This document shows positions 34,307 to 44,319 of a stretch of 64,000 bases of DNA, in pieces. The translations under genes and the position numbers were made by a program. The notes below the pieces were generated by a model. That model saw only the letters and a list, made by a program, of their open reading frames with translations. It did no database searches and was not told the origin of the DNA. How positions within the stretch are numbered: position 1 is the first letter of the stretch; the number at the start of each line of letters is the position of its first letter. Source of the DNA: Cellulomonas sp. Y8 (lineage in GTDB: Bacteria; Actinomycetota; Actinomycetes; Actinomycetales; Cellulomonadaceae); contig NZ_CP041203.1 of assembly GCF_008033115.1 (NCBI RefSeq), forward strand, positions 124,001 through 188,000, written 5' to 3'.

Positions 34307-36587
34307 TCCGGTAGACGTCGAACACGCCCTCCACCTTGCGCACGGCCGCCAGCACGGACGCGAGGTGCGACGGCTCCGCCATCTCGAACACGAACCGCGA
34401 CATCGCGACGCGGTCCCGCGAGGTCGACACCGACGCCGACAGGATGTTGACGTGGTGGTCGGACAGCACCCGGGTGATGTCGGACAGCAGCCGGCTGCGG
34501 TCCAGCGCCTCGACCTGGATCTGCACGAGGAACAGCGCGGTGCTCCCCTGGCTCCACTCGACGTCGACCATGCGCTCGGGCTGGGCCCGCAGCGCGGTGA
34601 CGTTGATGCAGTCCGACCGGTGCACGCTGACGCCCTGGCCGCGGGTGACGAACCCGATGATGTCGTCGCCCGGCACGGGGGTGCAGCACTTGGCGAGCTT
34701 CACCCAGATGTCGTCCACGCCCTTGACGACCACGCCCGGGTCGCCGGTGCGGACGCGGCGCGCGGTCTGGCCCGGGCGGGCGACCTCGGCGATGTCCTCC
34801 TCGGCGCCCGGCTCGCCGCCCATGGCGTGCACGAGCCGCTGCACGACGGTGGCCGCGGACACCTGGCCCTCGCCGATCGCCGCGTACAGGGCCGAGACGT
34901 CGGCGTACCGCATCTCGTTCGCGAGCGCGACGAGCGACTCGTGGGACAGCAGGCGCTGGATCGGCAGGTTCTGCTTGCGCATCGCCTTGGCGATGGCGTC
35001 CTTGCCGTGCTCGATCGCCTCCTCGCGCCGCTCCTTGGTGAACCACTGACGGATCTTGTTGCGCGCGCGGGGGCTGGTGACGAACCCGAGCCAGTCGCGG
35101 GACGGCCCGGCGGTCTCGGACTTCGAGGTGAACACCTCGATGACGTCGCCGTTCTCCAGCGTCGAGTCGAGCGGGACGAGCCGGCCGTTGACCCGCGCGC
35201 CCATCGTGCGGTGCCCGACCTCGGTGTGCACCGCGTACGCGAAGTCGACCGGGGTGGCGCCCGCGGGCAGTGCCATGACGTCGCCCTTGGGCGTGAAGAC
35301 GTAGACCTCGCCGTCGGCGATCTCGAACCGCAGCGAGTCCAGGAACTCCGAGGGGTCCGCGGTCTCCTTCTGCCAGTCGACGAGCTGGCGCAGCCACGCC
35401 ATGTCGTTGCCGTCGGCGTCGCCCCCGGCGCCCTTGGCGTTCTCCTTGTACTTCCAGTGCGCCGCGACGCCGTACTCCGCGCGCCGGTGCATGTCGTGCG
35501 TGCGGATCTGGATCTCGACCGGCTTGCCGCCCGGGCCGATCACCGTCGTGTGCAGCGACTGGTAGAGGTTGAACTTGGGCATCGCGATGTAGTCCTTGAA
35601 CCGGCCCGGGACCGGGTTCCACCGCGCGTGCAGCGCACCCAGCGCCGCGTAGCAGTCCCGCACCGTGTCGACCAGGACGCGCACGCCCACCAGGTCGTAG
35701 ATGTCGGCGAAGTCGCGACCCCGCACGATCATCTTCTGGTAGATCGAGTAGTAGTGCTTCGGCCGGCCGGTGACCGTCGCCTTGATCTTCGCGCTGCGCA
35801 GGTCGGCGCCGACCTGCTCGCGGACCACGGCGAGGTACTCCTCGCGGGCCGGCGCGCGCTCGGCGACCAGGTGCACGATCTCGTCGTAGACCTTCGGGTA
35901 GAGCGTCGAGAACGACAGGTCCTCGAGCTCCCACTTGATCGTGTTCATGCCGAGGCGGTGCGCCAGCGGCGCGTAGATCTCGAGGGTCTCGCGGGCCTTC
36001 TTCTCGGCCGACGCCGCGGGGACGAACTTCCAGGTGCGCGCGTTGTGCAGCCGGTCGGCGAGCTTGATGACCAGCACCCGGATGTCCTTGGACATCGCGA
36101 CGACCATCTTGCGCACGGTCTCGGCCTGCGCGGCGTCGCCGTAGGTCACCTTGTCGAGCTTGGTGACGCCGTCGACCAGCATCGCGATCTCGGGGCCGTA
36201 CTCCGTGCGGAGCTGGTCCAGCGAGTAGGACGTGTCCTCGACGGTGTCGTGCAGCAGCGCCGCGGCGAGCGTCGGGGGCGTCATCCCGAGCTCGGCGAGG
36301 ATGGTGGCGACGGCCACCGGGTGCGTGATGTACGGGTCGCCGCTCTTGCGCAGCTGGCCGCGGTGCGCGGCCTCCGCCGTGACGTAGGCGCGCTCGATCA
36401 GGCTGAGGTCGGCCCTGGGGTGGTTCGTCCGGACGGCCTGGAGCAGCGGCTCGATCACGGGCGACTGCTGGGGCCCGCGGATCTGCCCGAACCGGGCGAG
36501 GCGCGACCGCACGCGGCTGGTGCCGCCCGTGGTCGCGGGCGCCTCCGGCCGTGCATCGGGTCCTGCCGAGGTCCGTGGCTCCGCCAT
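34266..36587 (-). CDS. relA: Bifunctional (p)ppGpp synthetase/hydrolase (Rel)
   Basis: Makes and degrades (p)ppGpp in the stringent response. The 773-residue product has an N-terminal HD hydrolase domain with the intact [10 protein letters not shown] motif, a synthetase domain with [12 protein letters not shown] (the RxKD form found in bifunctional enzymes), a TGS domain ([14 protein letters not shown]), a Cys-containing region (KCCTPVPGD) and a C-terminal ACT domain. The ATG at 36587 follows GGGAGG by six bases, so the 43-codon upstream extension is rejected. apt lies upstream, separated by a strong terminator. Confidence 0.97.
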   Translation of the reverse strand: MAEPRTSAGPDARPEAPATTGGTSRVRSRLARFGQIRGPQQSPVIEPLLQAVRTNHPRADLSLIERAYVTAEAAHRGQLRKSGDPYITHPVAVATILAELGMTPPTLAAALLHDTVEDTSYSLDQLRTEYGPEIAMLVDGVTKLDKVTYGDAAQAETVRKMVVAMSKDIRVLVIKLADRLHNARTWKFVPAASAEKKARETLEIYAPLAHRLGMNTIKWELEDLSFSTLYPKVYDEIVHLVAERAPAREEYLAVVREQVGADLRSAKIKATVTGRPKHYYSIYQKMIVRGRDFADIYDLVGVRVLVDTVRDCYAALGALHARWNPVPGRFKDYIAMPKFNLYQSLHTTVIGPGGKPVEIQIRTHDMHRRAEYGVAAHWKYKENAKGAGGDADGNDMAWLRQLVDWQKETADPSEFLDSLRFEIADGEVYVFTPKGDVMALPAGATPVDFAYAVHTEVGHRTMGARVNGRLVPLDSTLENGDVIEVFTSKSETAGPSRDWLGFVTSPRARNKIRQWFTKERREEAIEHGKDAIAKAMRKQNLPIQRLLSHESLVALANEMRYADVSALYAAIGEGQVSAATVVQRLVHAMGGEPGAEEDIAEVARPGQTARRVRTGDPGVVVKGVDDIWVKLAKCCTPVPGDDIIGFVTRGQGVSVHRSDCINVTALRAQPERMVDVEWSQGSTALFLVQIQVEALDRSRLLSDITRVLSDHHVNILSASVSTSRDRVAMSRFVFEMAEPSHLASVLAAVRKVEGVFDVYRITGAKAEQPAVDA

Positions 36588-36716
36588 CCGCGCCTCCCGC
36601 CGTGCCGGGTCGAGCCCGGCTGTCCGCCACCGCGCGGCCGGACGGACCGGACGCGCTGTCGATCCGCACGATTCTACGGCGTCGCCGCCGTGCACCGCGT
36701 CACGGGCGCGCAGCAC

Positions 36717-36753
36717 GACGCCGCCGGCACCGGGGAGCGGTGCCGGCGGCGTC
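36717..36753 (-). terminator. Strong hairpin terminator after apt
   Basis: A perfect 16-bp stem (36717-36732 with 36738-36753) and a 5-base loop lies 11 bases after the apt stop on the minus strand. It separates the secDF-apt transcript from relA, which therefore needs its own promoter in the next 130 bases. Confidence 0.8.
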
Positions 36754-36764
36754 GGAGACGCGGA

Positions 36765-37334
36765 TCAGACCGCGAGCAGCGCGTCCACGTGCCGCCCCGC
36801 GAGCCGCGACCGGCCCGGCAGGAACGTCAGGTCCATGAGGAAGGACAGGCCCACGACCTCGGCCCCGCACTCCTCCAGCAGCTCGACGGTCGCCTGCGCG
36901 GTGCCGCCCGTGGCGAGCACGTCGTCGACCACCAGCACGCGCGAGCCGGCCGGGACCGTGAACGGGTGCAGCTCGACCGAGGCCGCGCCGTACTCGAGCT
37001 CGTAGTCCCGCCGGGCGGTGGGCCCGGGCAGCTTGCCGGCCTTGCGCACCGGCAGGAAGCCGGCGCCCAGCGCCATGGCGACCGGCGCCGCGAGGATGAA
37101 CCCCCGCGCCTCCATGCCGGCGACCAGGTCGACGGGGCCAGGGACGCGGGCGGCCATCTCGCGCACGACGGCGTCGAACGCCGGGCCGTCCGCGAGCAGC
37201 GGGGTGATGTCCTTGAACACCACGCCCGGCGTCGGGTAGTCGGGCACGCTGCGCACGAGCTCCTCGACCCGGTCGACGAGCGCCTGGCCCGTCAGCCCGA
37301 GGTGCTGCCCGCTCACGTCCTGCACGCCGCTCAT
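36765..37334 (-). CDS. apt: Adenine phosphoribosyltransferase
   Basis: Salvages adenine to AMP using PRPP. The 189-residue product has the PRPP-binding motif VLVVDDVLATGGTAQA, the N-terminal VPDYPTPGVVFKDITPLL and the adenine-site region GMEARGFILAAPVA. The ATG overlaps the secF stop (ATGA), so it is coupled to secF. The order secD-secF-apt-relA is a conserved actinobacterial arrangement. Confidence 0.96.
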   Translation of the reverse strand: MSGVQDVSGQHLGLTGQALVDRVEELVRSVPDYPTPGVVFKDITPLLADGPAFDAVVREMAARVPGPVDLVAGMEARGFILAAPVAMALGAGFLPVRKAGKLPGPTARRDYELEYGAASVELHPFTVPAGSRVLVVDDVLATGGTAQATVELLEECGAEVVGLSFLMDLTFLPGRSRLAGRHVDALLAV

Positions 37335-38437
37335 CGCCGGCCCTTCTTCCTGCGCGGCTGCGCCGCGACTCCCTGGTGACCGCCCGGGCGCACCTGTCCG
37401 GTGAACCGCGCGACCGCGACCTCCTCCGAGGACGCGTCCTCGTCCAGCCCGCCCTCGGCGAGCCGCCCGCGGGCGGCCAGCACCTTCGCGGTGTGCTCGC
37501 GGATGGGCTGCTCGCGCAGGCGGAGCACCACCTCGAGCGGCGTCGCCAGGAAGATCGACGAGAACGCGCCGACGATCATGCCGACGAACAGCGCGAGCGC
37601 GATGTCGCGCAGCGTGCCGGCGCCGAGGACGAACGCCCCGATGAACAGGATGCCCGCGACCGGCAGCAGCGCCACGACCGAGGTGTTGATCGAGCGCACC
37701 AGCGTCTGGTTGACGGCGAGGTTCGCGCGCTCCTCGTAGGTGGCGCGGGTCTGGTCGGTGATGCCGACGGTGTTCTCGCGGACCTTGTCGAACACCACGA
37801 CGGTGTCGTAGATCGAGTACCCGAGGATCGTGAGGAAGCCGATCACCGTCGCCGGCGTGACCTCCCAGCCGACCGCGGCGTACACGCCGGCGGTGATGAC
37901 GATGTCGTGGAACAGCGCGACGATCGCGGCGACGGCCATGCGCCAGTTCCGGAAGTACACCGTCATGACGATGCTGACGAGCACGAGGAACACGATCAGC
38001 GAGGTCGCGGCCTTCTTCGACACGTCCGCGCCCCAGGTCGGGCCGATGAACGCGCTCGCCACGTCGTCGTCGGACACGCCGTACGCGTCCTCGAGCGCCG
38101 TGCGGACCTGGGTCACCTGGTCGTTGGTGAGCTCCGAGGTCTGGATCCGCAGCGTGGACGAGCCGACGTTGCTGACGCGCGGCACCTCCTCCGGCGCGAT
38201 CTCGGTGACCGCGTCGATGGCGGGCTGCTGGTCCGTGGTCGACACGTTCGACACGGTGAACTGCGAGCCGCCGCGGAACTCGATGCCCGGGTGCAGGCCC
38301 GGCTTGAAGAGCAGCACGACGGAGAGCAGCACGAGGATCCCGGAGATCAGGAACCAGGTGCGGCGCCGGCCGACGATGTCGTACGAGCGGCGGCCCGTGT
38401 ACAGGTCGTTGCCCCACTGGGCGAAGTTGACGGCCAT
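37331..38437 (-). CDS. secF: Protein-export membrane protein SecF
   Basis: Partner of SecD that uses the proton motive force to complete Sec export. The 368 residues have six membrane helices, the P1-like HPGIEFRGGSQFTV domain and the helix block FHDIVITAGVYAAVGWEVTPATVIGFLTILGYSIYDTVVVFDKVREN. It is coupled by 4-base overlaps to secD and apt. The C-terminal tail is basic (RRKKGRR). Confidence 0.96.
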   Translation of the reverse strand: MAVNFAQWGNDLYTGRRSYDIVGRRRTWFLISGILVLLSVVLLFKPGLHPGIEFRGGSQFTVSNVSTTDQQPAIDAVTEIAPEEVPRVSNVGSSTLRIQTSELTNDQVTQVRTALEDAYGVSDDDVASAFIGPTWGADVSKKAATSLIVFLVLVSIVMTVYFRNWRMAVAAIVALFHDIVITAGVYAAVGWEVTPATVIGFLTILGYSIYDTVVVFDKVRENTVGITDQTRATYEERANLAVNQTLVRSINTSVVALLPVAGILFIGAFVLGAGTLRDIALALFVGMIVGAFSSIFLATPLEVVLRLREQPIREHTAKVLAARGRLAEGGLDEDASSEEVAVARFTGQVRPGGHQGVAAQPRRKKGRR

Positions 38438-40296
38438 CAGGACTCGCTCCCCTCGGTGCGTCGCGCGGCGGGGGTGCTGCCGTCGGGTTCCTCGTCGGTG
38501 TCGGTGGTGCCGGTGGTCCCGGCGTCGGCGGGCGCGTCGGCGCCTGCCTCCGCCTCGGTCTGCGCGGCGCGCGCGGCGGCGCGGCGCTCCGCGATCGTGC
38601 CGCCCGCGCCGACCGGGGCCGCGACCAGCGTCGAGGTCCGGGCGCCGAGGTCGGCGGGCTCCTCCGCGGGGGCGTCGGCGTCCGCCCGGCGGCCCGTCAC
38701 CACGCGGCCGCGGCCGACGTAGCGGGTCGACTCGGGCGCGCCCAGCCGGCGCGGGTCGAGGCCGGACAGCGGGTGGCCGCTGCCGAAGAACCGGGTCTTC
38801 GCGATCAGCTTCATCACCGGGTGGGTGAAGGTGAACACGATGAGCAGGTCGAGCAGCGTGGTCAGGCCGAGGGTGAACGCGAAGCCGCGCACCGAGCCGA
38901 CGGCCAGGAAGTAGAGGACCACGGCGGCCAGGAAGTTCACCGCGTCGGACGCCAGGATCGTGCGGCGCGCGCGCTCCCAGGCCCGGTCCACGGCGGCGAC
39001 CAGGGTCCGGCCCTCGCGCAGCTCGTCGCGGATCCGCTCGAAGTACACGATGAACGAGTCCGCGGTGATGCCGATGGCGACGATCAACCCGGCGACGCCG
39101 GGCAGCGACAGCCGGTAGCCCTGCGTCCAGGACAGCAGCGTGATCACGCCGTACGTGAGCACCGCCGCGATGACCAGGGACGCGACCGTCACCAGGCCGA
39201 GCGCGCGGTACTGGAACAGCGAGTAGATGACGACCAGGATCAGGCCGATGAGGCCGGCGATCAGGCCCTTCTCCAGCTGCTCGGAGCCGAGCGTCGCGGA
39301 GATCTGCTCCTCGCTCTGCACCTCGAAGCTCAGCGGCAGCGCGCCGAACTTGAGCTGGTTGGCGAGGGCCGTCGCGGAGTCCCGGGTGAACGAGCCGGAG
39401 ATCTCCGCCTTGCCGTCCGAGATGATGACGCCCGGGTCGAGCGACGGGGCCGAGATGACCAGGCCGTCGAGCACGATCGCGAACTGGTTCTGCGGCGAGG
39501 ACAGGCCCTGCAGCCGCTCGGTGACGTCCGCGAACTGGCGGGTGCCGGTGCGGTCGAACTCCAGGTTCACGGCCCAGTTGTTGGTGACCGCGCCGGACTG
39601 GCTGACCTGCAGGCCGGAGCTGGCGTTGGCGATGTGCGAGCCCTCGACCTCGACGGGGCCGAGGACGTACTTGACGGTGCCGTCCGGGTCGCAGGTGACC
39701 ATCGCCGCGTCGGCCGCGACCTGCTTGCCGCCCGTGAGGTTCGCGGGGTCGGTGCAGTCGAGGGCGTCGTACTCCGCCTGCACGGCGGGGGTGATGTAGT
39801 ACTCGGCGTCGCTCGCGGAGTCCGGGGCCGCCTTCGTCGGCTGGTCCGAGGGCTCCGTGGCGCCGTCCGTGGGGCTGGCCGACGGGGTCGCCGTGGGCGT
39901 CGCCGCGCCGTAGGTCAGGACCGGCCGGAACTCCATCTGCGCGGAGGTGCGGACGAGGTCCAGCGTCTCCTCGCTCGGGCGGCCCGGGAGGGCCACGACG
40001 ATGTTGGACCCGCCCTGCGAGCTGATCTCCGCCTCGGCCACGCCGGACGAGTCGACGCGCTGGCGGATGACCTCGATCGCCTGGGCGATGGTCTCCGACG
40101 TGACGCGGGACTCGTCCTGGGCGACCGGCGCCAGGATGAGCTGGGTGCCGCCCTCGAGGTCGAGGGCGAGCTTGGGCGTCCAGGTCGCGTCCGACAGCTT
40201 GGTGCCGGCGAAGATCGCGCCGAACACGGCGACCGTGATCACGGCGAGCGTGAGCAGGATGCGCGCCGGGTGGCGGCGGCGTGTGGGTGGGGCCAA
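38437..40296 (-). CDS. secD: Protein translocase subunit SecD
   Basis: Works with SecF and YajC. The 619-residue product has a first membrane helix followed by the SecD signature KLALDLEGGTQLIL, a large P1 domain and the C-terminal helix set with GLIVAIGITADSFIVYFERIRDE. A Thr/Ser/Pro-rich insert (AAPTATPSASPTDGATEPS) lies in the P1 region, as in some actinobacteria. The start is taken as TTG at 40296 because AGAGAAG lies about eight bases upstream and no ATG or GTG fits; this is moderately certain. A Glu/Ala-rich tail of about 80 residues ends the protein. Confidence 0.94.
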   Translation of the reverse strand: MAPPTRRRHPARILLTLAVITVAVFGAIFAGTKLSDATWTPKLALDLEGGTQLILAPVAQDESRVTSETIAQAIEVIRQRVDSSGVAEAEISSQGGSNIVVALPGRPSEETLDLVRTSAQMEFRPVLTYGAATPTATPSASPTDGATEPSDQPTKAAPDSASDAEYYITPAVQAEYDALDCTDPANLTGGKQVAADAAMVTCDPDGTVKYVLGPVEVEGSHIANASSGLQVSQSGAVTNNWAVNLEFDRTGTRQFADVTERLQGLSSPQNQFAIVLDGLVISAPSLDPGVIISDGKAEISGSFTRDSATALANQLKFGALPLSFEVQSEEQISATLGSEQLEKGLIAGLIGLILVVIYSLFQYRALGLVTVASLVIAAVLTYGVITLLSWTQGYRLSLPGVAGLIVAIGITADSFIVYFERIRDELREGRTLVAAVDRAWERARRTILASDAVNFLAAVVLYFLAVGSVRGFAFTLGLTTLLDLLIVFTFTHPVMKLIAKTRFFGSGHPLSGLDPRRLGAPESTRYVGRGRVVTGRRADADAPAEEPADLGARTSTLVAAPVGAGGTIAERRAAARAAQTEAEAGADAPADAGTTGTTDTDEEPDGSTPAARRTEGSES

Positions 40297-40352
40297 CGGA
40301 CCGTCTTCTCTCGTGCGCGCACCGCCCGCGGACGGCGGGCGGTGCGGATGAA

Positions 40353-40391
40353 GGGCGTCCCTCCCCCGCCTGCGGCGGGGGTGGGACGCCC
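40353..40391 (-). terminator. Hairpin between yajC and secD
   Basis: An 18-bp stem with one T-T mismatch (40353-40370 with 40374-40391) and a TGC loop sits just after the yajC stop on the minus strand. As secD is the next gene in the same direction, this may attenuate read-through or protect the yajC message. Confidence 0.55.
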
Positions 40392-40397
40392 GGTCGA

Positions 40398-40820
40398 CTA
40401 CTGCTGGGGCTTCTTGGTGCTGTCGGGGCCCTCGTCGTCCCGCGGCGGCTGCAGCGAGGAGAGGTCGTCCGGGACGTCGATCCGGCCCGGCGGGATGGCG
40501 CCCGGCTCGTCGCGCCACTCGGCGTCGTCGCCGTCGACCTCGTCGGCCTCGTCCTCGTCGGCCACCGGCGGCTCGACCAGGCGCGCGATCGCGGCCTTGA
40601 TCCACACGGACTGCTGGCCGGGCGTCGACTCGAGGGTGACCTCGTCGCCGTCGACCTCGACGACCGTGCCGTACATGCCGGAGCCGGTCATCACCCGCTG
40701 GCCGGGCTGCAGGTTGTCGCGGAAGCTGAGCTGCTCCCGCTGCGCCTTGCGCTGGCGGCTGGACAGCAGCCACATCGCCCCGAGGCCGATGACGAGGATG
40801 ATGAGGAAGGTCGGGTCCAC
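40398..40820 (-). CDS. yajC: Preprotein translocase subunit YajC
   Basis: Small SecDF-associated membrane protein. The 140 residues have one N-terminal membrane helix (FLIILVIGLGAMWLLSSRQRK) and the YajC core NLQPGQRVMTGSGMYGTVVEVDGDEV. An acidic, Pro-rich tail of about 50 residues is longer than usual. The GTG at 40820 is chosen as the helix starts directly after it and AGGAG lies upstream. It follows ruvB and precedes secD. Confidence 0.93.
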   Translation of the reverse strand: MDPTFLIILVIGLGAMWLLSSRQRKAQREQLSFRDNLQPGQRVMTGSGMYGTVVEVDGDEVTLESTPGQQSVWIKAAIARLVEPPVADEDEADEVDGDDAEWRDEPGAIPPGRIDVPDDLSSLQPPRDDEGPDSTKKPQQ

Positions 40821-40952
40821 GAAGAAACAGCTCCTGACTGCGTACGACGTCGGCCGCAGTCTAGGCGCCACGGCTCCGGGCTCCTAACGACCGCGGGCGC
40901 GCGCCGGTTCCCTGTGCGGGACCTGCTCGTGCCGCCGCGGCGCGCGGGGGTC

Positions 40953-42008
40953 TCAGCCGAACAGCGTATCCGCCGGGGTCGGGGCGGACAGCCCCAGGTG
41001 CGCCCACGCCTCGGGCGTCGCGACGCGACCGCGCGGGGTCCGCCCGATCAGCCCCTCGCGCACCAGGAACGGCTCGGCGACGGTCTCGACGGTCTCCGGC
41101 TCCTCGCCCACCGCGACCGCCAGCGTGGTGAGCCCGACCGGGCCGCCGCCGAACCGGGTGCACAGCGCCGTGAGCACGGACCGGTCGAGCCGGTCGAGGC
41201 CGCGGCGGTCCACCTCGTACACCTCGAGCGCCGCGCGGGCCGCGTCGAGCGACAGCGTGCCGTCGCCCCGGACCTGCGCCCAGTCCCGCACCCGGCGCAG
41301 CAGCCGGTTGGCGATGCGCGGGGTGCCGCGGGACCGGGAGGCGATCTCGGCGGCCGCCTCGTGCGCCAGCGGCACGCCCAGCAGGCCCGCGGACCGGACC
41401 AGCACCCGCTCCAGCTCGTCGTCCGCGTAGAAGTCGAGGTGCCCCGTGAACCCGAACCGGTCGCGCAGCGGCGCCGGGAGCAGGCCGGCGCGGGTCGTGG
41501 CGCCGACGACGGTGAACGGCGGCAGCGCCAGCGGGATCGCGCTCGCGCCCGCGCCCTTGCCCACGACGACGTCGACCCGGAAGTCCTCCATCGCGACGTA
41601 GAGCAGCTCCTCGGCGGGCCGAGCGAGGCGGTGGATCTCGTCGATGAACAGCACCTCGTTCTCCTCCAGGGAGGAGAGGATCGCGGCGAGGTCGCCGGCG
41701 TGCTGGATCGCGGGGCCGCTGGTGACGCGCAGCGAGGTGCCGAGCTCGGCCGCGATGATCATGGCGAGCGTCGTCTTGCCGAGCCCGGGCGGGCCGGACA
41801 GCAGGACGTGGTCGGGGGCCCGGCCGCGGCCGAGGGCGGCCTGCAGCACGAGCGACAGCTGCTCGCGCACGACCTTCTGGCCCACGAACTCGTCGAGGTG
41901 CCGCGGCCGCAGCGCCGCCTCGGCGGCACGCTCCAGGTCGTCGGCGCCGGGGCGTACGACCGAGTCCGCCGGGTCGACGTCCACGCCGAGGTCGACCTCG
42001 TCAGCCAC
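40953..42008 (-). CDS. ruvB: Holliday junction branch migration helicase RuvB
   Basis: AAA+ motor of the RuvAB branch migration complex. The 351-residue product has [11 protein letters not shown], Walker [13 protein letters not shown], Walker [10 protein letters not shown], sensor 1 GATTRAGLL and the C-terminal winged helix ([14 protein letters not shown]). The GTG at 42008 overlaps the end of ruvA by eight bases. Confidence 0.97.
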   Translation of the reverse strand: MADEVDLGVDVDPADSVVRPGADDLERAAEAALRPRHLDEFVGQKVVREQLSLVLQAALGRGRAPDHVLLSGPPGLGKTTLAMIIAAELGTSLRVTSGPAIQHAGDLAAILSSLEENEVLFIDEIHRLARPAEELLYVAMEDFRVDVVVGKGAGASAIPLALPPFTVVGATTRAGLLPAPLRDRFGFTGHLDFYADDELERVLVRSAGLLGVPLAHEAAAEIASRSRGTPRIANRLLRRVRDWAQVRGDGTLSLDAARAALEVYEVDRRGLDRLDRSVLTALCTRFGGGPVGLTTLAVAVGEEPETVETVAEPFLVREGLIGRTPRGRVATPEAWAHLGLSAPTPADTLFG

Positions 42009-42621
42009 GGCCGCCGCCCAGGGTGCGCAGCGCCGCGCGCAGCACGCCCGCGACCTCGGCCTCCCCCACCGGCTCGTCGCTGCCGTCGAGGACGGCGGCG
42101 ACCGCGTCGGCGGCGGCCTTCTGGTTCCAGCCCAGGCCCACGAGCGCGTCGACCACCTGGTCGCGGCGGTCGGCGCGGCCCGCGGGCGCCGCGGAGCCGC
42201 CGGCGAGCGCGACCGGGGCCGGGGCGCCGAGCCGGTCCGCGAGCTCCAGCACGATCCGCTGCGCGCCCTTCTGCCCGATGCCCGGCACCCGCTTGAGCGC
42301 GGCCAGGTCCTCGGTGGCGACCGCGCGGCGCAGCCCGTCCGGGGTGTGCACCGCGAGCATCGCCAGCGCGAGCCGCGGGCCCACGCCGCTGACCTGCTGC
42401 AGCACCTCGAAGACCTCGCGCTCGTCGTCGTCGGCGAACCCGAACAGGGTCAGCGACTCCTCGCGCACCACCAGCGAGGTGTGCAGCGTGGCGGTCGCCC
42501 CGACCCGCAGGCCCGCGAGCGTCGCCGGGGTCGCCTGCACGAGCATGCCGACGCCGCCGACCTCCACGACGGCGGCGTCCAGCCGCACGGCCTGCACGGT
42601 CCCGTGCACCGAGGCGATCAC
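42001..42621 (-). CDS. ruvA: Holliday junction DNA helicase subunit RuvA
   Basis: Binds the four-way junction and loads RuvB. The 206-residue product has the OB-fold N terminus ([12 protein letters not shown]), the helix-hairpin-helix pair ([16 protein letters not shown] and [19 protein letters not shown]) and the C-terminal RuvB-binding domain ([18 protein letters not shown]). A probable SOS box lies 73 bases upstream, inside the ruvC-ruvA gap, allowing DNA-damage induction of ruvAB apart from ruvC. Confidence 0.97.
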   Translation of the reverse strand: MIASVHGTVQAVRLDAAVVEVGGVGMLVQATPATLAGLRVGATATLHTSLVVREESLTLFGFADDDEREVFEVLQQVSGVGPRLALAMLAVHTPDGLRRAVATEDLAALKRVPGIGQKGAQRIVLELADRLGAPAPVALAGGSAAPAGRADRRDQVVDALVGLGWNQKAAADAVAAVLDGSDEPVGEAEVAGVLRAALRTLGGGRG

Positions 42622-42639
42622 TCCGGCTCCTCCCAGTCG

Positions 42640-42676
42640 CGGCGGGCGCGGGACCGGCGTGGCCGGGCGCCCGCCG
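42640..42676 (-). terminator. Hairpin in the ruvC-ruvA gap
   Basis: CGGCGGGCGC (42640-42649) pairs perfectly with 42667-42676 across a 17-base loop. It lies between ruvC and ruvA, downstream of the SOS box in reading direction, so it may end ruvC transcripts or sit in the ruvA leader. Confidence 0.4.
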
Positions 42677-42693
42677 TGCAGTCTGCCACGCGT

Positions 42694-42709
42694 GCGAACA
42701 GGTGTACGA
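42694..42709. promoter_or_regulatory. Probable SOS box before ruvAB
   Basis: Minus strand TCGTACACCTGTTCGC matches TCGAAC-N4-GTTCGA at 10 of 12 half-site positions. It lies between ruvC and ruvA. The ruvAB genes belong to the SOS regulon in many bacteria, which supports the call. Confidence 0.65.
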
Positions 42710-42727
42710 ACGACACGCGGCCGCGGG

Positions 42728-43300
42728 TCAGCGGGACGGGACCCGGCGGGCCGCCTGCTCGGCCTGGGCCCAGGCGCGCTGCGCCGCCGTCATCGAGCCC
42801 GGGGCGCGCTGGGGGGCGCCGACCGCGCCGGCCGGGCGCCACAGGTGGCAGATCGCCAGGGCGAGCGCGTCGGCGGCGTCGGCGGGCCGCGGCAGCTCGT
42901 CGAGGGACAGCAGCCGCTGCACCATCGCCTGCACCTGCGGCTTCTCGGCCCGGCCGCTGCCCGTGACGGCGGCCTTGACCTCGGACGGCGTGTGCATCGC
43001 GACCGGGATCTTCCGGCGCGCCGCCGCGAGCATCGCGATGCCGGCGACCTGGGCGGTGCCCATCACGGTGCTGACGTTGTGCTGCGCGAACACCCGCTCG
43101 ACCGCCAGCGCGTCGGGGGCGTGCTCCTCGAGCCACTCGTCGATGGTCGCGGCGATGACGAGCAGCCGCTGGTCGATGTCGGCGGCCGGCGCGCTCTGCG
43201 CGACCCCGACGGCCACCATCCGCACCTTCCGGCCGGGCAGCCCGTCGACCACGCCCAGCCCGCAGCGGGTGAGTCCGGGGTCCACACCGAGTACGCGCAC
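42728..43300 (-). CDS. ruvC: Crossover junction endodeoxyribonuclease RuvC
   Basis: Resolves Holliday junctions by paired nicks. The 190-residue product starts [18 protein letters not shown], where the Asp is catalytic. It continues with the Glu in [12 protein letters not shown], and the C-terminal [12 protein letters not shown] carries the last catalytic acidic residues. The GTG at 43300 follows GGGAGGA; the in-frame start 22 codons upstream lies inside a palindrome and is rejected. Confidence 0.96.
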   Translation of the reverse strand: MRVLGVDPGLTRCGLGVVDGLPGRKVRMVAVGVAQSAPAADIDQRLLVIAATIDEWLEEHAPDALAVERVFAQHNVSTVMGTAQVAGIAMLAAARRKIPVAMHTPSEVKAAVTGSGRAEKPQVQAMVQRLLSLDELPRPADAADALALAICHLWRPAGAVGAPQRAPGSMTAAQRAWAQAEQAARRVPSR

Positions 43301-43325
43301 GCCCCCATCCTCCCAGCCGCCCGCG

Positions 43326-43376
43326 GTGGAAGGTTGTGACGGACACGCCCACGGCGTGTCCGTCACAACCTTCCAC
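43326..43376. repeat. Perfect 24-bp inverted repeat between yebC and ruvC
   Basis: Arms 43326-43349 and 43353-43376 are perfect complements with a 3-base loop (CAC). The arm reads GTGGAAGGTTGTGACGG at its outer part. It is much longer than the terminators elsewhere in the window and is less GC-rich than its surroundings. A yebC-specific hairpin already lies closer to that gene, so this may be a dispersed palindromic element. Confidence 0.75.
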
Positions 43377-43428
43377 TGTCGAGGTGCGCGGGCGGACCGG
43401 GCGGACGGGACCCGGCGCCGGACAGCAC

Positions 43429-43463
43429 GACGCCCCGCGCCCGGGGGTCCGGGGCGGGGCGTC
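43429..43463 (-). terminator. Hairpin terminator after yebC
   Basis: GACGCCCCGC (43429-43438) pairs with 43454-43463; after a bulged G, five more pairs close a GGGT loop. It begins 16 bases after the yebC stop on the minus strand. Confidence 0.65.
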
Positions 43464-43478
43464 GCGCGCGTGCGGGGC

Positions 43479-44234
43479 TCAGTCGTCCTCGAGCTCCGCC
43501 ATGACCTCGTCGGAGGCGTCGAAGTTCGCGTAGACGTTCTGCACGTCGTCCGAGTCCTCGAGCGCGTCGATCAGCCGCAGGATCTTGCGGGCGCCCTCGG
43601 CGTCCACCTCGATCTGCGTGGCCGGGTAGAACACGACGTCGGCCGAGTCGTACTCGATGCCGGCCTCCTGCAGCGCGGTGCGCACCTTGACGAGGTCGGT
43701 CGCCTCGGACAGCACCTCGAAGGCCTCGCCGGCGTCGTTGACCTCCTCGGCGCCCGCGTCGAGCACGGTCAGCATGACGTCGTCCTCGGTGGTGCCCTCC
43801 TTGGGGACCATGACGACGCCCTTGCGCGAGAACAGGTACGCCACCGAGCCCGGGTCGGCCATCTGGCCGCCGCTGCGGGTGAACGCGACGCGCACGTCGG
43901 CCGCCGCGCGGTTCCGGTTGTCGGTGAGGCACTCGACCAGGAACGCGACGCCGCCGGGGCCGTAGCCCTCGTAGAGGATCGTCTGGTAGTCCGCGCCGCC
44001 GGCCTCGGCACCCGAGCCGCGCTTGACGGCGCGCTCGATGTTGTCGTTGGGGACCGAGGTCTTCTTGGCCTTCTGGATGGCGTCGAACAGCGTCGGGTTG
44101 CCCGCGGGGTCACCACCGCCGGTGCGCGCGGCGACCTCGATGTTCTTGATCAGCTTCGCGAAGAGCTTGCCGCGCTTCGCGTCGATCACGGCCTTCTTGT
44201 GCTTGGTGGTGGCCCACTTGGAGTGACCCGACAT
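43479..44234 (-). CDS. YebC/PmpR family protein (TACO1-like)
   Basis: A 251-residue protein of the YebC family, reported as a transcriptional regulator or as a translation factor for difficult peptide stretches. It has the family N terminus [32 protein letters not shown] (first residues only are diagnostic), then [12 protein letters not shown] and the acidic C terminus. Length is normal. It lies between pdxT and ruvC, as in mycobacteria (Rv2603c). Confidence 0.95.
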   Translation of the reverse strand: MSGHSKWATTKHKKAVIDAKRGKLFAKLIKNIEVAARTGGGDPAGNPTLFDAIQKAKKTSVPNDNIERAVKRGSGAEAGGADYQTILYEGYGPGGVAFLVECLTDNRNRAAADVRVAFTRSGGQMADPGSVAYLFSRKGVVMVPKEGTTEDDVMLTVLDAGAEEVNDAGEAFEVLSEATDLVKVRTALQEAGIEYDSADVVFYPATQIEVDAEGARKILRLIDALEDSDDVQNVYANFDASDEVMAELEDD

Positions 44235-44286
44235 CGCTTCCCTCTCGTTTCCCGCGCCGCCCCGGCGCTGCCCGGGCCGGCGGTGC

Positions 44287-44312
44287 GGCGCGCTCCGGCA
44301 GCGGAGCGCGCC
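44287..44312 (-). terminator. Hairpin terminator after pdxT
   Basis: GGCGCGCTCCG (44287-44297) pairs perfectly with 44302-44312 around a GCAG loop, eight bases after the pdxT stop on the minus strand. Confidence 0.7.
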
Positions 44313-44319
44313 CCCGCTC

